A stretch of DNA of 64,000 nt from assembly GCF_037892425.1 (NCBI RefSeq), contig NZ_JBBKTT010000001.1, forward strand, positions 3,472,001 to 3,536,000, written 5' to 3'. Below the pieces are notes generated by a model. That model saw nothing but the letters and a program-made list of their open reading frames with translations. It made no database searches and had not been told where the DNA came from. The translations under genes and the position numbers were made by a program. Within the stretch, counting starts at the first letter, position 1. Every line of letters starts with the position of its first letter. Origin of the DNA: Lacibacter sp. H375. Lineage in GTDB: Bacteria > Bacteroidota > Bacteroidia > Chitinophagales > Chitinophagaceae. Of this stretch, positions 54,306-63,468 are shown one piece after another.

Positions 54306-57300
54306 ATGCGTTATGTGGAATTACAGGTAACAAGCAATTTTAGTTTCTTACGGGGTGCTTCTCACCCGGAAGAGTTGGCTGAGCAGGCTGCAGCTTATGG
54401 CTATAAAGAGATCGCCATCACAGATCGAAACAGTTTAGCAGGAATTGTAAGGGCACATGCTTCAGCAAAAAAGTGTGGCATAAGGATTATACCAGGTTGC
54501 CGACTTGATTTAGCAGATGGTGCAAGTTTACTTGCTTATCCTACCAATAAAGCAGCATATTCCCGGTTGTGTAATCTTCTTTCAACAGGTAATCTCCGTG
54601 CTGAAAAAGGTGAATGTCATTTGTATAAGGCAGATGTGTATCTGTATGCAAAAGACATGCTGTTTGTTGTTTTGCCGCCAACAACATTGAATCATGAATT
54701 TGATATTGAAGAATCATTTAAACAGAACCTGCAGGAGTACAAACAAAAACTGGATGGCCAATTATACATGGCAGTTTGTCGTTATTATAATGGTGATGAT
54801 GCAAAATATTTATACAGAATCGCACAACAGTCTGTAAAATTCAATGTGCCGATGGTAGCAACCAATGATGTGCATTATCATAATGTAACAAGAAGAGAGT
54901 TGCATGATATTGTTACTTGCATTAGAGAAAAATGTACTATCTACAATGCAGGATTTCGTTTGCATCCCAATGCCGAACGCTATTTAAAACCGGAAGAGGA
55001 AATGTTTCGTTTGTTCCGGCATTATCCGGAAGCGATCAGGCATGCTGAAGAAATAGCAGAAGCTTGTCAGTTCTCTTTAGATGAATTGAAGTATGAATAT
55101 CCTGAAGAGATCATTACCGAAGGACGAACACCACAGGAAGAATTAACACATTTAGCCTGGTTGGGAGCAAAGCAACACTTTGGTGATAACGTACCAACAA
55201 AAACAATTGCAGCAATCAAACATGAATTAGCTTTCATTGAACAAATGAATTATGCTTCTTACTTCCTTACGGTGTACGATATTGTACGCTTTGCAAGAAG
55301 TCAGAACATTTTATGTCAAGGTCGGGGCTCAGCAGCCAATTCAACCGTTTGTTTTTGTTTGGGGATTACTTCTGTTAACCCCGAAAAATTTGATCTGTTA
55401 TTTGAGCGGTTTCTTTCAGCAGCACGCAACGAACCACCTGATATTGATGTTGACTTTGAACATGAACGAAGAGAAGAAGTAATTCAATACATCTATCAAA
55501 AATATGGCAGAGACAGAGCTGCTATTGTAGCAACTGTTACGCAGCAGCATCAGAAAGGGGCCATTAGAGATGTAGCAAAAGCAATGGGGCTTTCAGTTGA
55601 CATGATCAATCGTCTTTCACAAGCTGTTGGTTCAATGGGTGAATTTCCTGAAGAGAATTTTGCACAGACTCGTTTTACCGATCAAGGCTTTGATTTTAAT
55701 GATCAGCATTTGCGAAAAGTATTATCGCTTACCAAACAGTTTATCGGTTTTCCAAGACAGCTCGGTCAACATACAGGAGGCTTTGTCATCACCAGGGGAA
55801 AACTAACTGATCTCTGTCCGGTACTTAATGCACGAATGGAAAACCGAACCTGCATTGAATGGAACAAAGATGATATTGATGCACTCGGGTTTATGAAAAT
55901 TGATGTGCTGGCATTAGGCATGCTTACCTGTATACGTAAAGCATTTGATTTAGTAAAGAAACATTATGGTCCTGAGCTTACGCTTGCCAATATTCCACAA
56001 GATGATGCGGCTGTTTATGAAATGATCTGTCATGCAGATACAATTGGAGTGTTTCAAATTGAAAGCCGTGCACAACAATCGATGCTTCCACGATTAAAAC
56101 CCAGAACATTTTATGATTTGGTAATTGAAGTTGCCATAGTAAGACCAGGGCCCATACAAGGCGATATGGTGCATCCATATTTGCGCAGACGTAATGGAGA
56201 GGAACCTGTTGAATATCCTTCGAAAGAGTTGCAAGATATATTGGGACGTACACTAGGTGTTCCGTTATTCCAGGAGCAGGCAATGAAGATCGCTATTGTT
56301 GCTGCAGGGTTTACAGCAGCAGAAGCGGACGAATTACGAAGAAGTATGGCAACATTTAAAGCACAAGGGAAGGTTTCAAAGTTTGAAAGCAAACTGATTG
56401 ATGGAATGATGAAACGTGGATACCAACTGGAATATGCGCAACGTGTATTTCGTCAGCTGGAAGGTTTTGGTAGTTATGGTTTTCCTGAAAGTCATGCTGC
56501 AAGTTTTGCATTGCTAGTATATGTATCGTCATGGTTAAAACACTATTATCCCGATGTGTTTGCTTGTGCTTTACTAAACAGTATGCCGATGGGGTTTTAT
56601 CAACCTGCACAAATTGTGATCGATGCTCAGAAGCATAGAGTGGAAGTGAAGCCGGTTGATATTAATTATTCCACCTGGAATAATCTGCTTGAAGAAAAGT
56701 CAGGTAACTACTATATATTACGATTAGGTTTTCGCCAGGTAAAAGGGATGAGGGAAGATGATGTGAATGTGTTGTTGAATGCAAAAACAGGTTTTTATCA
56801 AAGTATTGATGAACTACGCATTATCGGTTTATCAGAAAATGTTTTAAAACAATTAGCAGATGCCGATGCATTTCGTTCAATAGGGCTTGATCGCAGACAA
56901 GCACTTTGGGAGATGTCAAAAAAAGATACTGCTATAGGAGTGTTTGAGGGGCAAGCAAATGATGATCCTGATGAAAAAGATGTTTCATTGCCTTTGATGA
57001 GAAAATCAGAACATGTTGTACATGATTATGCAACAACGGCTCTTTCATTAAAAGCACATCCGGTGAGTTTTGTTCGGGAAAAACTGGGGCAACTTCATGT
57101 CATCAACATCAGTGCACTGCCCAATTGCAAAGATGGACAAGTTGTAAAAGTTGCAGGGCTGGTATTGGTACGCCAACGACCGGGCACTGCAAAAGGAGTT
57201 TGCTTTATGACCATTGAAGATGAAACCGGTTTTGCAAATGTTGTATACTTTGAAAAATTGTTTGAGAAATTCAGGAAAGAAATATTACAGTCACGTTTAA

Positions 57301-57524
57301 TTATGGTAGAAGGGAAATTGCAGATTGAAGGTGAGGTAATTCATGTCATTGTAAGTAAGTGCTATAATATGACTAAACTTCTAAGACAGCTTACCTCAAA
57401 TCATGAGAACGAACTTGATAGTCCTACATTATTTGATCATTCGGTAGGTAAACAAAAAAATAAAGTTGCTTCTACTGTTATCAACGAGCAGAAAGTTTTT
57501 TCTGAAGGAAGGAATTTCAGATAA
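54306..57524 (+). CDS. dnaE2: Error-prone DNA polymerase III alpha subunit DnaE2
   Basis: A 1072-residue DNA polymerase of the C family. The N-terminal PHP domain begins YVELQVTSNFSFLRGASHPEEL, with the family metal ligands. The catalytic acidic cluster is visible as Asp379, Asp381 and Asp383 in PPDIDVDFEHERR. Later blocks include GFPESHAASFALLVY, and an OB-fold segment near residues 950-1010 ends with EGKLQIEGEVIHVIV. Length, PHP start and neighbours ImuA/ImuB identify it as DnaE2, which carries out mutagenic translesion synthesis after DNA damage. Its regulation is unclear, because no LexA site was identified. Confidence 0.92.
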   Translation: MRYVELQVTSNFSFLRGASHPEELAEQAAAYGYKEIAITDRNSLAGIVRAHASAKKCGIRIIPGCRLDLADGASLLAYPTNKAAYSRLCNLLSTGNLRAEKGECHLYKADVYLYAKDMLFVVLPPTTLNHEFDIEESFKQNLQEYKQKLDGQLYMAVCRYYNGDDAKYLYRIAQQSVKFNVPMVATNDVHYHNVTRRELHDIVTCIREKCTIYNAGFRLHPNAERYLKPEEEMFRLFRHYPEAIRHAEEIAEACQFSLDELKYEYPEEIITEGRTPQEELTHLAWLGAKQHFGDNVPTKTIAAIKHELAFIEQMNYASYFLTVYDIVRFARSQNILCQGRGSAANSTVCFCLGITSVNPEKFDLLFERFLSAARNEPPDIDVDFEHERREEVIQYIYQKYGRDRAAIVATVTQQHQKGAIRDVAKAMGLSVDMINRLSQAVGSMGEFPEENFAQTRFTDQGFDFNDQHLRKVLSLTKQFIGFPRQLGQHTGGFVITRGKLTDLCPVLNARMENRTCIEWNKDDIDALGFMKIDVLALGMLTCIRKAFDLVKKHYGPELTLANIPQDDAAVYEMICHADTIGVFQIESRAQQSMLPRLKPRTFYDLVIEVAIVRPGPIQGDMVHPYLRRRNGEEPVEYPSKELQDILGRTLGVPLFQEQAMKIAIVAAGFTAAEADELRRSMATFKAQGKVSKFESKLIDGMMKRGYQLEYAQRVFRQLEGFGSYGFPESHAASFALLVYVSSWLKHYYPDVFACALLNSMPMGFYQPAQIVIDAQKHRVEVKPVDINYSTWNNLLEEKSGNYYILRLGFRQVKGMREDDVNVLLNAKTGFYQSIDELRIIGLSENVLKQLADADAFRSIGLDRRQALWEMSKKDTAIGVFEGQANDDPDEKDVSLPLMRKSEHVVHDYATTALSLKAHPVSFVREKLGQLHVINISALPNCKDGQVVKVAGLVLVRQRPGTAKGVCFMTIEDETGFANVVYFEKLFEKFRKEILQSRLIMVEGKLQIEGEVIHVIVSKCYNMTKLLRQLTSNHENELDSPTLFDHSVGKQKNKVASTVINEQKVFSEGRNFR

Positions 57525-57577
57525 TAATTGAACAATTGTATTGTTTTTAATTAGCCGATCTTTTTATTTACAAAAAT

Positions 57578-57605
57578 AATGACCTGCCGAAGCAGGTCAT
57601 TTTGT
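57578..57605. terminator. Bidirectional terminator
   Basis: A perfect 10-bp stem, AATGACCTGC/GCAGGTCATT, closes on a CGAA tetraloop and has T/A tracts on both sides. It separates dnaE2 from the convergent CHRD gene. Confidence 0.85.
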
Positions 57606-57621
57606 GTGGAATAAGTACCTC

Positions 57622-58086
57622 TTAATCCTTTGTTGCAGTAATTTGTCCCCGTATTTCCCCACCCGCATGAAGAGTAGTATGCAGATTATAATACAACTTA
57701 CCGCTCAATAGGAACTGCTCGGTAGAATCAGGCAAACTAGCTGTGCCTTCAAGTTTTCCGGATGTACCATTAAGCATAATGGTCAATGGAATTAACACGC
57801 CTGCATTAGCACCTGCAAATGCTGGCCCATGTATATGCGCCTGTGTTACAGTACCAGAAAGATTTTTCCACTCAATTTTGTATTCCAGCTTATTATCATC
57901 GCCATCGTATTCGCCGGTAAGAGTTGCGGTGCCCGTTGTGGTAACTGCCGGTACTTCCTGCGCACCACTAGCTGAACCGCTTAAATTGTACTCCTGCTCA
58001 TCTTTGTCTTTTTTACAGGCTTCCATACTACCCAAGATGATCACTGCCATCAGGACTAACCAGCCTGTTTTTTTCCATCTTTTCAT
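57622..58086 (-). CDS. CHRD domain lipoprotein
   Basis: A 154-residue exported protein. A hydrophobic signal is followed by the lipobox-like MEAC and a KKDKDEQ linker. The rest is one CHRD domain: LSGSASGAQEVPAVTTTGTATLTGEYDGD opens it and VTQAHIHGPA and LHTTLHAGGEIRGQI continue it. CHRD domains, named from chordin, occur in many bacterial surface proteins but have no known activity. No neighbouring gene explains its role. It is read convergently to dnaE2. Confidence 0.85.
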   Translation of the reverse strand: MKRWKKTGWLVLMAVIILGSMEACKKDKDEQEYNLSGSASGAQEVPAVTTTGTATLTGEYDGDDNKLEYKIEWKNLSGTVTQAHIHGPAFAGANAGVLIPLTIMLNGTSGKLEGTASLPDSTEQFLLSGKLYYNLHTTLHAGGEIRGQITATKD

Positions 58087-58273
58087 ACTTGTTCATTTTT
58101 TTTGTTGATTCTGAAATAAAATTAACTATGAGATAATTCCAAAAATGCGACCAGAGCCTAAGTTTGTGGATAAAAAAATCTTGAAGAGCGATGTTTTGTT
58201 GAGAAAAAAAAAGATGATGTATAATATAAATTAGAAATAGTAATGTTGAAGATGCCAATGCAAACCGGCTGTC

Positions 58274-58831
58274 TCATCGCAAACTTAAACGTGCGCCAAT
58301 TCCAATATTGATTATTTCATGAAATTTTATTCCTTTAGAATTGCTTGCAAAACTTATAAGCTCCCGGTCGGTAATGCCCAGCTCATAATACAAACCGAAT
58401 TTGTTTCTTGTAATACCACCTCCTGCAAAAAATGCAATGTGTGCGGCCGTGGGAAAGCCGTAGTAATCAAATGATCCCAGGGAAAGATCATATTGCTTTC
58501 CAAATGCATAATTAACAAGCAGGCCGGTTGTAAGTAAATCAAATTTGTAGTTGTTCGACTGTATGGAAACAGGCATCCACGTTAGCTTGCCGGAGATGGA
58601 ATGAATATTGATGCCGCCAATTTTCTCAGGTACATAACCGTAAAAGAAATCTGCCTGTAATTTCTTCTTTGCAAATTCATAGCCTGTGCCAACTGAAATA
58701 AAACCTATTGTTCCTGCAAACTGTAATTTAACATGATGTGGTGCAATGCCTTTCTTTTTTTTTTCTGTTTGTGCCTTGGCGCAAACAGAAAAAATTGAAA
58801 TATAAACTATCGTGAGCCATGCTTTCATCAA
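58274..58831 (-). CDS. Exported strand-rich (outer-membrane-like) protein
   Basis: A 185-residue protein with a signal peptide of about 20 residues ending AKAQ. The mature part is built of alternating amphipathic strands (LQFAGTIGFISVGTGYEF, LQADFFYGYVP) and ends in IGIGARLSLR, so a small outer-membrane barrel is plausible, but no family is recognised. Its start overlaps the stop of the upstream metallophosphoesterase gene by 4 bases (ATGA), which indicates coupled translation. The pair is therefore probably a functional unit. Confidence 0.65.
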   Translation of the reverse strand: MMKAWLTIVYISIFSVCAKAQTEKKKKGIAPHHVKLQFAGTIGFISVGTGYEFAKKKLQADFFYGYVPEKIGGINIHSISGKLTWMPVSIQSNNYKFDLLTTGLLVNYAFGKQYDLSLGSFDYYGFPTAAHIAFFAGGGITRNKFGLYYELGITDRELISFASNSKGIKFHEIINIGIGARLSLR

Positions 58832-59616
58832 TAAAACTTTTCTGATACAGAAAATTCTTCTCCATTCACTGTTATCATTACATAGCTGCGTTTATGAGAT
58901 GCTGCTGCAACTACGTAAGTTGGCCCGCCCTCGTAAGGTTGTAGCTGTTTGAATTGATGTTCATGTCCATGTAATGACAATCTTGTTTTATGTTGGGCAG
59001 TCAATAGCTCTGCAAAATCAGACTCTAGTTTTTTATCGAAATCAACACTGAATGGCGGCACGTGAGAAACAATAAAAATATTGTCTGGCGCCTGGTCATT
59101 TAATTGTTGTGACAGCCAGTTAATATCGGGAATTTCTCCATTATAATTTACCTCTCTTGAATTACTGTTAATACATATGAATTTGTTTTTTCCGTAAGTG
59201 AAGGAGAAATTTTCAGGGCCAAACATTTCTGTAAAGATCTTTCGGCCATTAGCAAGCATATCATGATTTCCAATGACGGCTACATAAGGAGTTTTCAGTT
59301 TCCCAAATTTAGAAGCGATCCAGTTGAATTCTTTATTCAAACCAAAATCTACAAGGTCGCCCGCCACCAATATGAACGAAACATTGTTTAATGAATTAAC
59401 ATGACTAACAAAATCATCCACTTCATCATAAAACCGCTGTGTGTCACCTAATAAAATAAAGTTGAAGGCTGTTTTTGATTCCAGCTTTGCAATTTTTTCA
59501 ATGTTGCTGCTGTTCAGCGCTTTTTCCTGCGGGCGTATTTCATTTGGATGAAATACAAACCGTTTACACGACGACAGCACCAGTAAAGGCAACAAATAAT
59601 ATAGTAGTTTATTCAT
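58828..59616 (-). CDS. Metallophosphoesterase lipoprotein
   Basis: A 262-residue calcineurin-like phosphoesterase (PF00149). The signal ends in the lipobox LSSC, followed by KRF. The metal ligands appear in order: LLGDTQRF, AGDLVDFG, GNHDM, SHVPPF and HGHEH. The lipoprotein anchor places it in the periplasm or on the cell surface. The ATG at 59616 gives MNKLLYY; an in-frame start at 59667 would only add a non-signal segment. The gene lies downstream of a TPP riboswitch on the same strand (354 bases apart) and is coupled to the barrel-like gene after it. Release of phosphate from thiamine phosphates is a possible role, but it is an inference from position only. Confidence 0.8.
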   Translation of the reverse strand: MNKLLYYLLPLLVLSSCKRFVFHPNEIRPQEKALNSSNIEKIAKLESKTAFNFILLGDTQRFYDEVDDFVSHVNSLNNVSFILVAGDLVDFGLNKEFNWIASKFGKLKTPYVAVIGNHDMLANGRKIFTEMFGPENFSFTYGKNKFICINSNSREVNYNGEIPDINWLSQQLNDQAPDNIFIVSHVPPFSVDFDKKLESDFAELLTAQHKTRLSLHGHEHQFKQLQPYEGGPTYVVAAASHKRSYVMITVNGEEFSVSEKFY

Positions 59617-60397
59617 AGCTTGTTGCTTACAAAAAATGCAACATACATGCCATTTAAGTTCAATCATTATAATTGCACATAGTATAGATGTTTAGATTGA
59701 ACAGAGGAAGAACGGGGAAAATATTACCCTTTATCATCAGTTATTGAACTATCATTTCAGCATAAGCGGTAAATAAGATAAAAGACAACAAGAAGTATTG
59801 TTGCCTTTGTTATATAAATGTATTTTTAGCAGTCACCATATTTCACTGCAGTAAATTCAATATTCATTTCTTATTAAGAAGCTGTGTAGGAAAAATCCTG
59901 TACACCAATTCCTGCTTCGAGCAATATTCCTTTTTTCTTTTTAGCAAATACAAGTACCCGGAACTCACATTTCTATTTCCTACGCTGGCATTATCCAGAT
60001 CAGTTATAACGGTATATTCTCAGATCTGTATCCGATTCACCCATTAAAGAGACTCCAAAAAAAAACAGGCGTAAGAATCATGCCGGAACTAATACAAACA
60101 GCGATGAATTCGTGAGCATTTTTATAGGAAAGAAAATCCACAATTAAGCATTGCAGATGAGTGCTTAAAATAGACGCTGCTTGTGATTTTATTTTTTTTA
60201 TCACAACATTAAATAAGATGAAAAGCTGATTTGCCAGGCTGAATTGACCTGTTGAAGCGGATAGAAATTTATGCTGTTTAATTCAGTTTGAAACGATATG
60301 CCAAAAGCTCAACGATGCTGGTATGTTATTTGTTTCTGCCGCTTTTATAAGATATCAGAAGTGCTTTTTAATTACAGCTTTCTTTAATTACTACAAA
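59617..60397. other. Long intergenic region carrying an orphan TPP riboswitch
   Basis: This 781-base region has no convincing gene. It contains the minus-strand TPP riboswitch (59972-60052). On the minus strand between the riboswitch and the metallophosphoesterase gene only short frames are seen, with no thiamine gene. On the plus strand 60010-60150 is open for 47 codons without a start. The last 100 bases should hold the promoter of the FAD-Rieske gene. Confidence 0.6.
59972..60052 (-). promoter_or_regulatory. TPP (THI-element) riboswitch
   Basis: Read on the minus strand, the sequence shows the conserved THI-element parts in order: GGGTG, then CTGAGA (60023 to 60018), then ATACCGTTATAA, then CTGATCTGGATAATGCCAGC and GTAGGA (60003 to 59979). 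The long helix-sensor core CTGATCTGG...ATGCCAGCG is nearly identical to the consensus of RF00059. It binds thiamine pyrophosphate and normally turns off thiamine genes. Downstream on this strand only a metallophosphoesterase gene (start 59616) and a barrel-like gene are found. No clear expression platform was identified. Confidence 0.85.
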
Positions 60398-61984
60398 ATG
60401 TCTTCAATACAACATAGCAAGAGAACTTCCGGTGAACATTCAACTTATTGGATTCAATCGACCGCTACAATAGCGTATCCTTCACTTCAAAGCAATATTG
60501 AAACAGATGTTTTAGTGATAGGTGGTGGTATAGCTGGCTTAAGTACAGCTTACTGTCTTGCAGGAGCGGGCAAACAAGTAGTGTTGATCGAAGATGGACT
60601 CATTGGAAGCGGGGAAAGCGGCCGCACAACGGCACATTTAACGCATGCACTGGATGATCGCTACGATGAATTGCAAAAAATATTCGGCGAAGAGAAAGTA
60701 AAGATCATTGCTCAAAGTCATACCGCCGCCATTGACTGGATGGAGCAAGTGATCAACACCGAAAATATTCATTGCGATTTCATGCGGGTAGATGGTTATC
60801 TGTTTGTGCATGCCAATGATAAATTTGAAACACTGGAAAAAGAATTTGATGCTACCCGCAAAGCTGGTTTGCCAACCGAACTGTTAAACACTGTGCCCGG
60901 TATTTCAAATGTGAAACAGCCCTGTATCCGTTTCCCAAAGCAGGCACAATTTCACATCATGAAATATTTAAATGGTCTTGCACGTGCAATTGAAACGAAA
61001 GGGGGAATAATTTACACTGATACACATGCTACAAAGATCAACGAAGGTGAAGTAATTGCTAATGGGTATAAAATAACTGCAAAGCACATTGTAGTTGCAA
61101 CAAACACCCCTGTGAATGATCTTGTGGCCATTCATACAAAACAATTTCCTTACCGCACGTATGTAATTGCGGGGCTTGTTCCCAAAGGTTATTTAGAACC
61201 TGCGCTCTGGTGGGATACGGGTGATCATAATTCTAAATGGATCACACATCCATATCACTATGTAAGGTTGCAGCCGTTTACCAGCCAATATGATTTGTTA
61301 TTGTCCGGAGGTGAAGATCATAAAACGGGGCAGGCCGATGCAGAAGGTATCCCTGAAACAGAACGTTATGCCCGGTTAATAGAATGGACACGTGAGCATT
61401 TTCCAACAATGCAGGAGATCGCTTACCATTGGTCTGGTCAGGTAATGGAGCCATTAGATTCATTGGCATTCATTGGAAAAAATCCGGGCAGCGAAAACAT
61501 TTACATCATTACAGGTGATTCAGGAAATGGAATGACACATGCAACCATTGGCGGCTTATTGATCACCGATCTTATTAACGGAAAGGAAAATAATTGGGAG
61601 GATATCTACAAACCTACACGCATTCCATTGAAAGTTGCCGGAAGTTATATCAAGGAAGCATTAAGTATGGCAGGGCAGTATGTTGACTGGGTATCGAAAG
61701 GAGATATTAAATCATTTGATGAGCTTCAGAATGGCAGCGGCGCCATTGTAAGTGACGGGTTGAGAAAACTGGCAGCTTATAGAGATAGCAAAGGAGAGTT
61801 GCTTGTATATAATGCTTCCTGTCCTCATTTAGGTTGCGTTGTTCAATGGAATGCTGATGAAAAAACATTTGATTGCCCATGTCATGGTTCGAGATTTTCA
61901 AAAGAAGGAACGGTTGTTAACGGACCTGCTATTTCAAAGCTTAAACGTATTACTGTAAAAGAGCCGGAGAAGCACAATGCATAG
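60398..61984 (+). CDS. FAD-dependent oxidoreductase with C-terminal Rieske domain
   Basis: A 528-residue cytosolic protein. The N-terminal FAD domain (DAO type, PF01266) starts with [21 protein letters not shown], and the middle segment [19 protein letters not shown] is the second FAD site. Residues 440-528 form a Rieske domain: Cys475 and His477 in CPHLGC, and Cys493 and His496 in CPCHGS, ligate the 2Fe-2S cluster; Cys480 and Cys495 can form the disulfide typical of cytochrome bc1-type Rieske proteins. The start at 60398 is chosen because MSSIQ begins the normal FAD lead; an in-frame ATG at 60323 is less likely. The substrate is unknown. Confidence 0.87.
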   Translation: MSSIQHSKRTSGEHSTYWIQSTATIAYPSLQSNIETDVLVIGGGIAGLSTAYCLAGAGKQVVLIEDGLIGSGESGRTTAHLTHALDDRYDELQKIFGEEKVKIIAQSHTAAIDWMEQVINTENIHCDFMRVDGYLFVHANDKFETLEKEFDATRKAGLPTELLNTVPGISNVKQPCIRFPKQAQFHIMKYLNGLARAIETKGGIIYTDTHATKINEGEVIANGYKITAKHIVVATNTPVNDLVAIHTKQFPYRTYVIAGLVPKGYLEPALWWDTGDHNSKWITHPYHYVRLQPFTSQYDLLLSGGEDHKTGQADAEGIPETERYARLIEWTREHFPTMQEIAYHWSGQVMEPLDSLAFIGKNPGSENIYIITGDSGNGMTHATIGGLLITDLINGKENNWEDIYKPTRIPLKVAGSYIKEALSMAGQYVDWVSKGDIKSFDELQNGSGAIVSDGLRKLAAYRDSKGELLVYNASCPHLGCVVQWNADEKTFDCPCHGSRFSKEGTVVNGPAISKLKRITVKEPEKHNA

Positions 61985-62050
61985 AGCCGGTTGCTGTAAT
62001 TACCTCTTACATTATGGCACCACAAAAAAGTATAACACGCTTAATGATAG

Positions 62051-62236
62051 TTGAAAACAGGTATAAGAACAAGTATTCAGTTGCTGCTTGCGGGCTTGCT
62101 AATTGCTTTGGAAAAAAATAATCAAGTTCCGGAATCTGCAAATGCCGACAGAACAACTCTTGCAAAACGAAGCAATGCCACGGGAATCTTAAAACAAGGG
62201 TGTTATATGATCATTGAAGTAACAAAAGGAGATTAA
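62051..62236 (+). CDS. Doubtful 61-residue ORF
   Basis: A TTG-started frame of 61 codons with a weakly hydrophobic middle (IQLLLAGLLIALE) and no recognisable family. An overlapping ATG frame at 62045 competes with it. It could be real, but nothing besides its position before the DUF305 gene supports it. Confidence 0.2.
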   Translation: MKTGIRTSIQLLLAGLLIALEKNNQVPESANADRTTLAKRSNATGILKQGCYMIIEVTKGD

Positions 62237-62278
62237 GAAAGAAAATTTGTAAAATATAATCAACAAAAAAAACAGACC

Positions 62279-62953
62279 ATGAAACAAGTAAGAAAAGGTT
62301 TTATAACCGTGTGTATCTTTTTTTTAGCAGCATGTAACAACAGTGGTGAAAACGCTTCAGCAAATAGCGACACTGCCACAACACAAACCGATCACACAAC
62401 AACACATCAACCATCGTTATCACACGACAGTGCTGCAGCTCACGGCAACCTCATGAAATCAATGGATGATATGATGAGCAACATGAAGAAAATGCAAATG
62501 ACAGGCGACTTTGATATAGATTTTGCAAACATGATGATAGAACATCACCAGGGTGGAATAAACATGGCGCAAGTTGAAATTTCAAACGGTAAAGATGAGA
62601 AGATGAAAACAATGGCGCAGGAAATTACCAGGAAGCAAAAAGAAGAGCAGCAAAAGTTAAGAGAATTTATCGGCAGTTATAAACCATCCGGCATGAAACA
62701 TGGCGAAGGTGAACTGCAAAAATCGATGAGTGGTATGGATAGTAAATCGAAGGCCATGCAAACAAATGCTGATGTTGATAAAGATTTTGCAGTAATGATG
62801 ATCTCGCATCATGAGCATGCAGTTGAAATGGCAAAAATGCAACTTAAACATGGCATGTCGGCTGAATTAAAAAAGATGGCGCAGGACATGATCAATGATC
62901 AGAAAAAAGAAATAAGTGAATTTAAAACCTGGTTGAACGCAAGGGACAAATAA
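62279..62953 (+). CDS. DUF305 domain lipoprotein
   Basis: A 224-residue exported lipoprotein; the signal ends in the lipobox LAAC. It holds a duplicated DUF305 unit: FANMMIEHHQGGINMA near residue 84 and FAVMMISHHEHAVEMA near residue 170, each with the His-His pair that marks the family. DUF305 proteins are four-helix bundles often found near copper or redox genes; a metal-binding role is plausible through the histidines and the many methionines (MMSNMKKMQM). No partner gene is adjacent. A strong GC-rich hairpin lies 17 bases after the stop. Confidence 0.85.
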   Translation: MKQVRKGFITVCIFFLAACNNSGENASANSDTATTQTDHTTTHQPSLSHDSAAAHGNLMKSMDDMMSNMKKMQMTGDFDIDFANMMIEHHQGGINMAQVEISNGKDEKMKTMAQEITRKQKEEQQKLREFIGSYKPSGMKHGEGELQKSMSGMDSKSKAMQTNADVDKDFAVMMISHHEHAVEMAKMQLKHGMSAELKKMAQDMINDQKKEISEFKTWLNARDK

Positions 62954-63468
62954 TCCGCCCATCCGCCAGCCCGGGGTGTGGTGCAACCAGCCCCGGGATT
63001 CAGAAAAAATAATATCCCAGGTGCCTTTGGGTGAATGACCCGAGGCAAGTAAAACGTTCAGCAACAAACGGCTGATGCTGCGTTCAGATCCTGCTCCGGG
63101 CTCTATTCGTCATCTTCCTTTAATATGCAGTCGAGTGTAATGTAAATGAATCGATGCAATGGAACAAGCGAATAATATTCTACGAGTTCCTTACAATAAA
63201 CTCAACTGCGATACAAATTGTAAACCTGCAAAATGGGAACGTCTGTCCTCATCGTTAATTTTCTTTTTCCCTTCCAAATTAACTGCTACACATCATTGAG
63301 TATTCTGTAGTGGTATTTCTGTGCACAGCATGGGGTACTAATTACCCAATGAACCGGCCATTCGCTTATTCTCACCCTATGTGTTTTATGGCACGCTATT
63401 TAAAACTAATTCAGACATAACAACGGATGGCGGAGCCATTCAATTTCATAACAATAAAACTTTTAATC
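62954..63468. other. Intergenic region with a GC-rich hairpin
   Basis: The 515-base gap between the DUF305 gene and the last gene holds no convincing frame. Its first 60 bases are unusually GC-rich and contain the hairpin at 62970-62997. The direct repeat CGTTCAG occurs near 63055 and 63083. The remainder is ordinary AT-rich sequence. Confidence 0.4.
62970..62997 (+). other. Strong GC-rich hairpin after DUF305 gene
   Basis: CCCGGGG (62970-62976) pairs with CCCCGGG (62991-62997), and an inner TGGT/ACCA stem with a 3-base loop stacks on it. The downstream bases are ATTCAGAAAA rather than a T tract, so it does not fit a standard terminator. It could protect the mRNA 3' end or block readthrough. 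Confidence 0.5.

Noticed and set aside
59880-59975. Minus-strand frames just after the riboswitch that could be a leader peptide or thiS remnant
   Set aside because: No ATG or thiamine-related motif; the frames are short and end in ordinary stops.
60010-60150. Plus-strand 47-codon open frame in the riboswitch region
   Set aside because: It has no start codon, overlaps the conserved TPP riboswitch on the other strand and matches no family.
62954-63426. A GC-rich patch that could mark a transferred island
   Set aside because: It is limited to about 60 bases, and no mobile-element genes or repeats are nearby.
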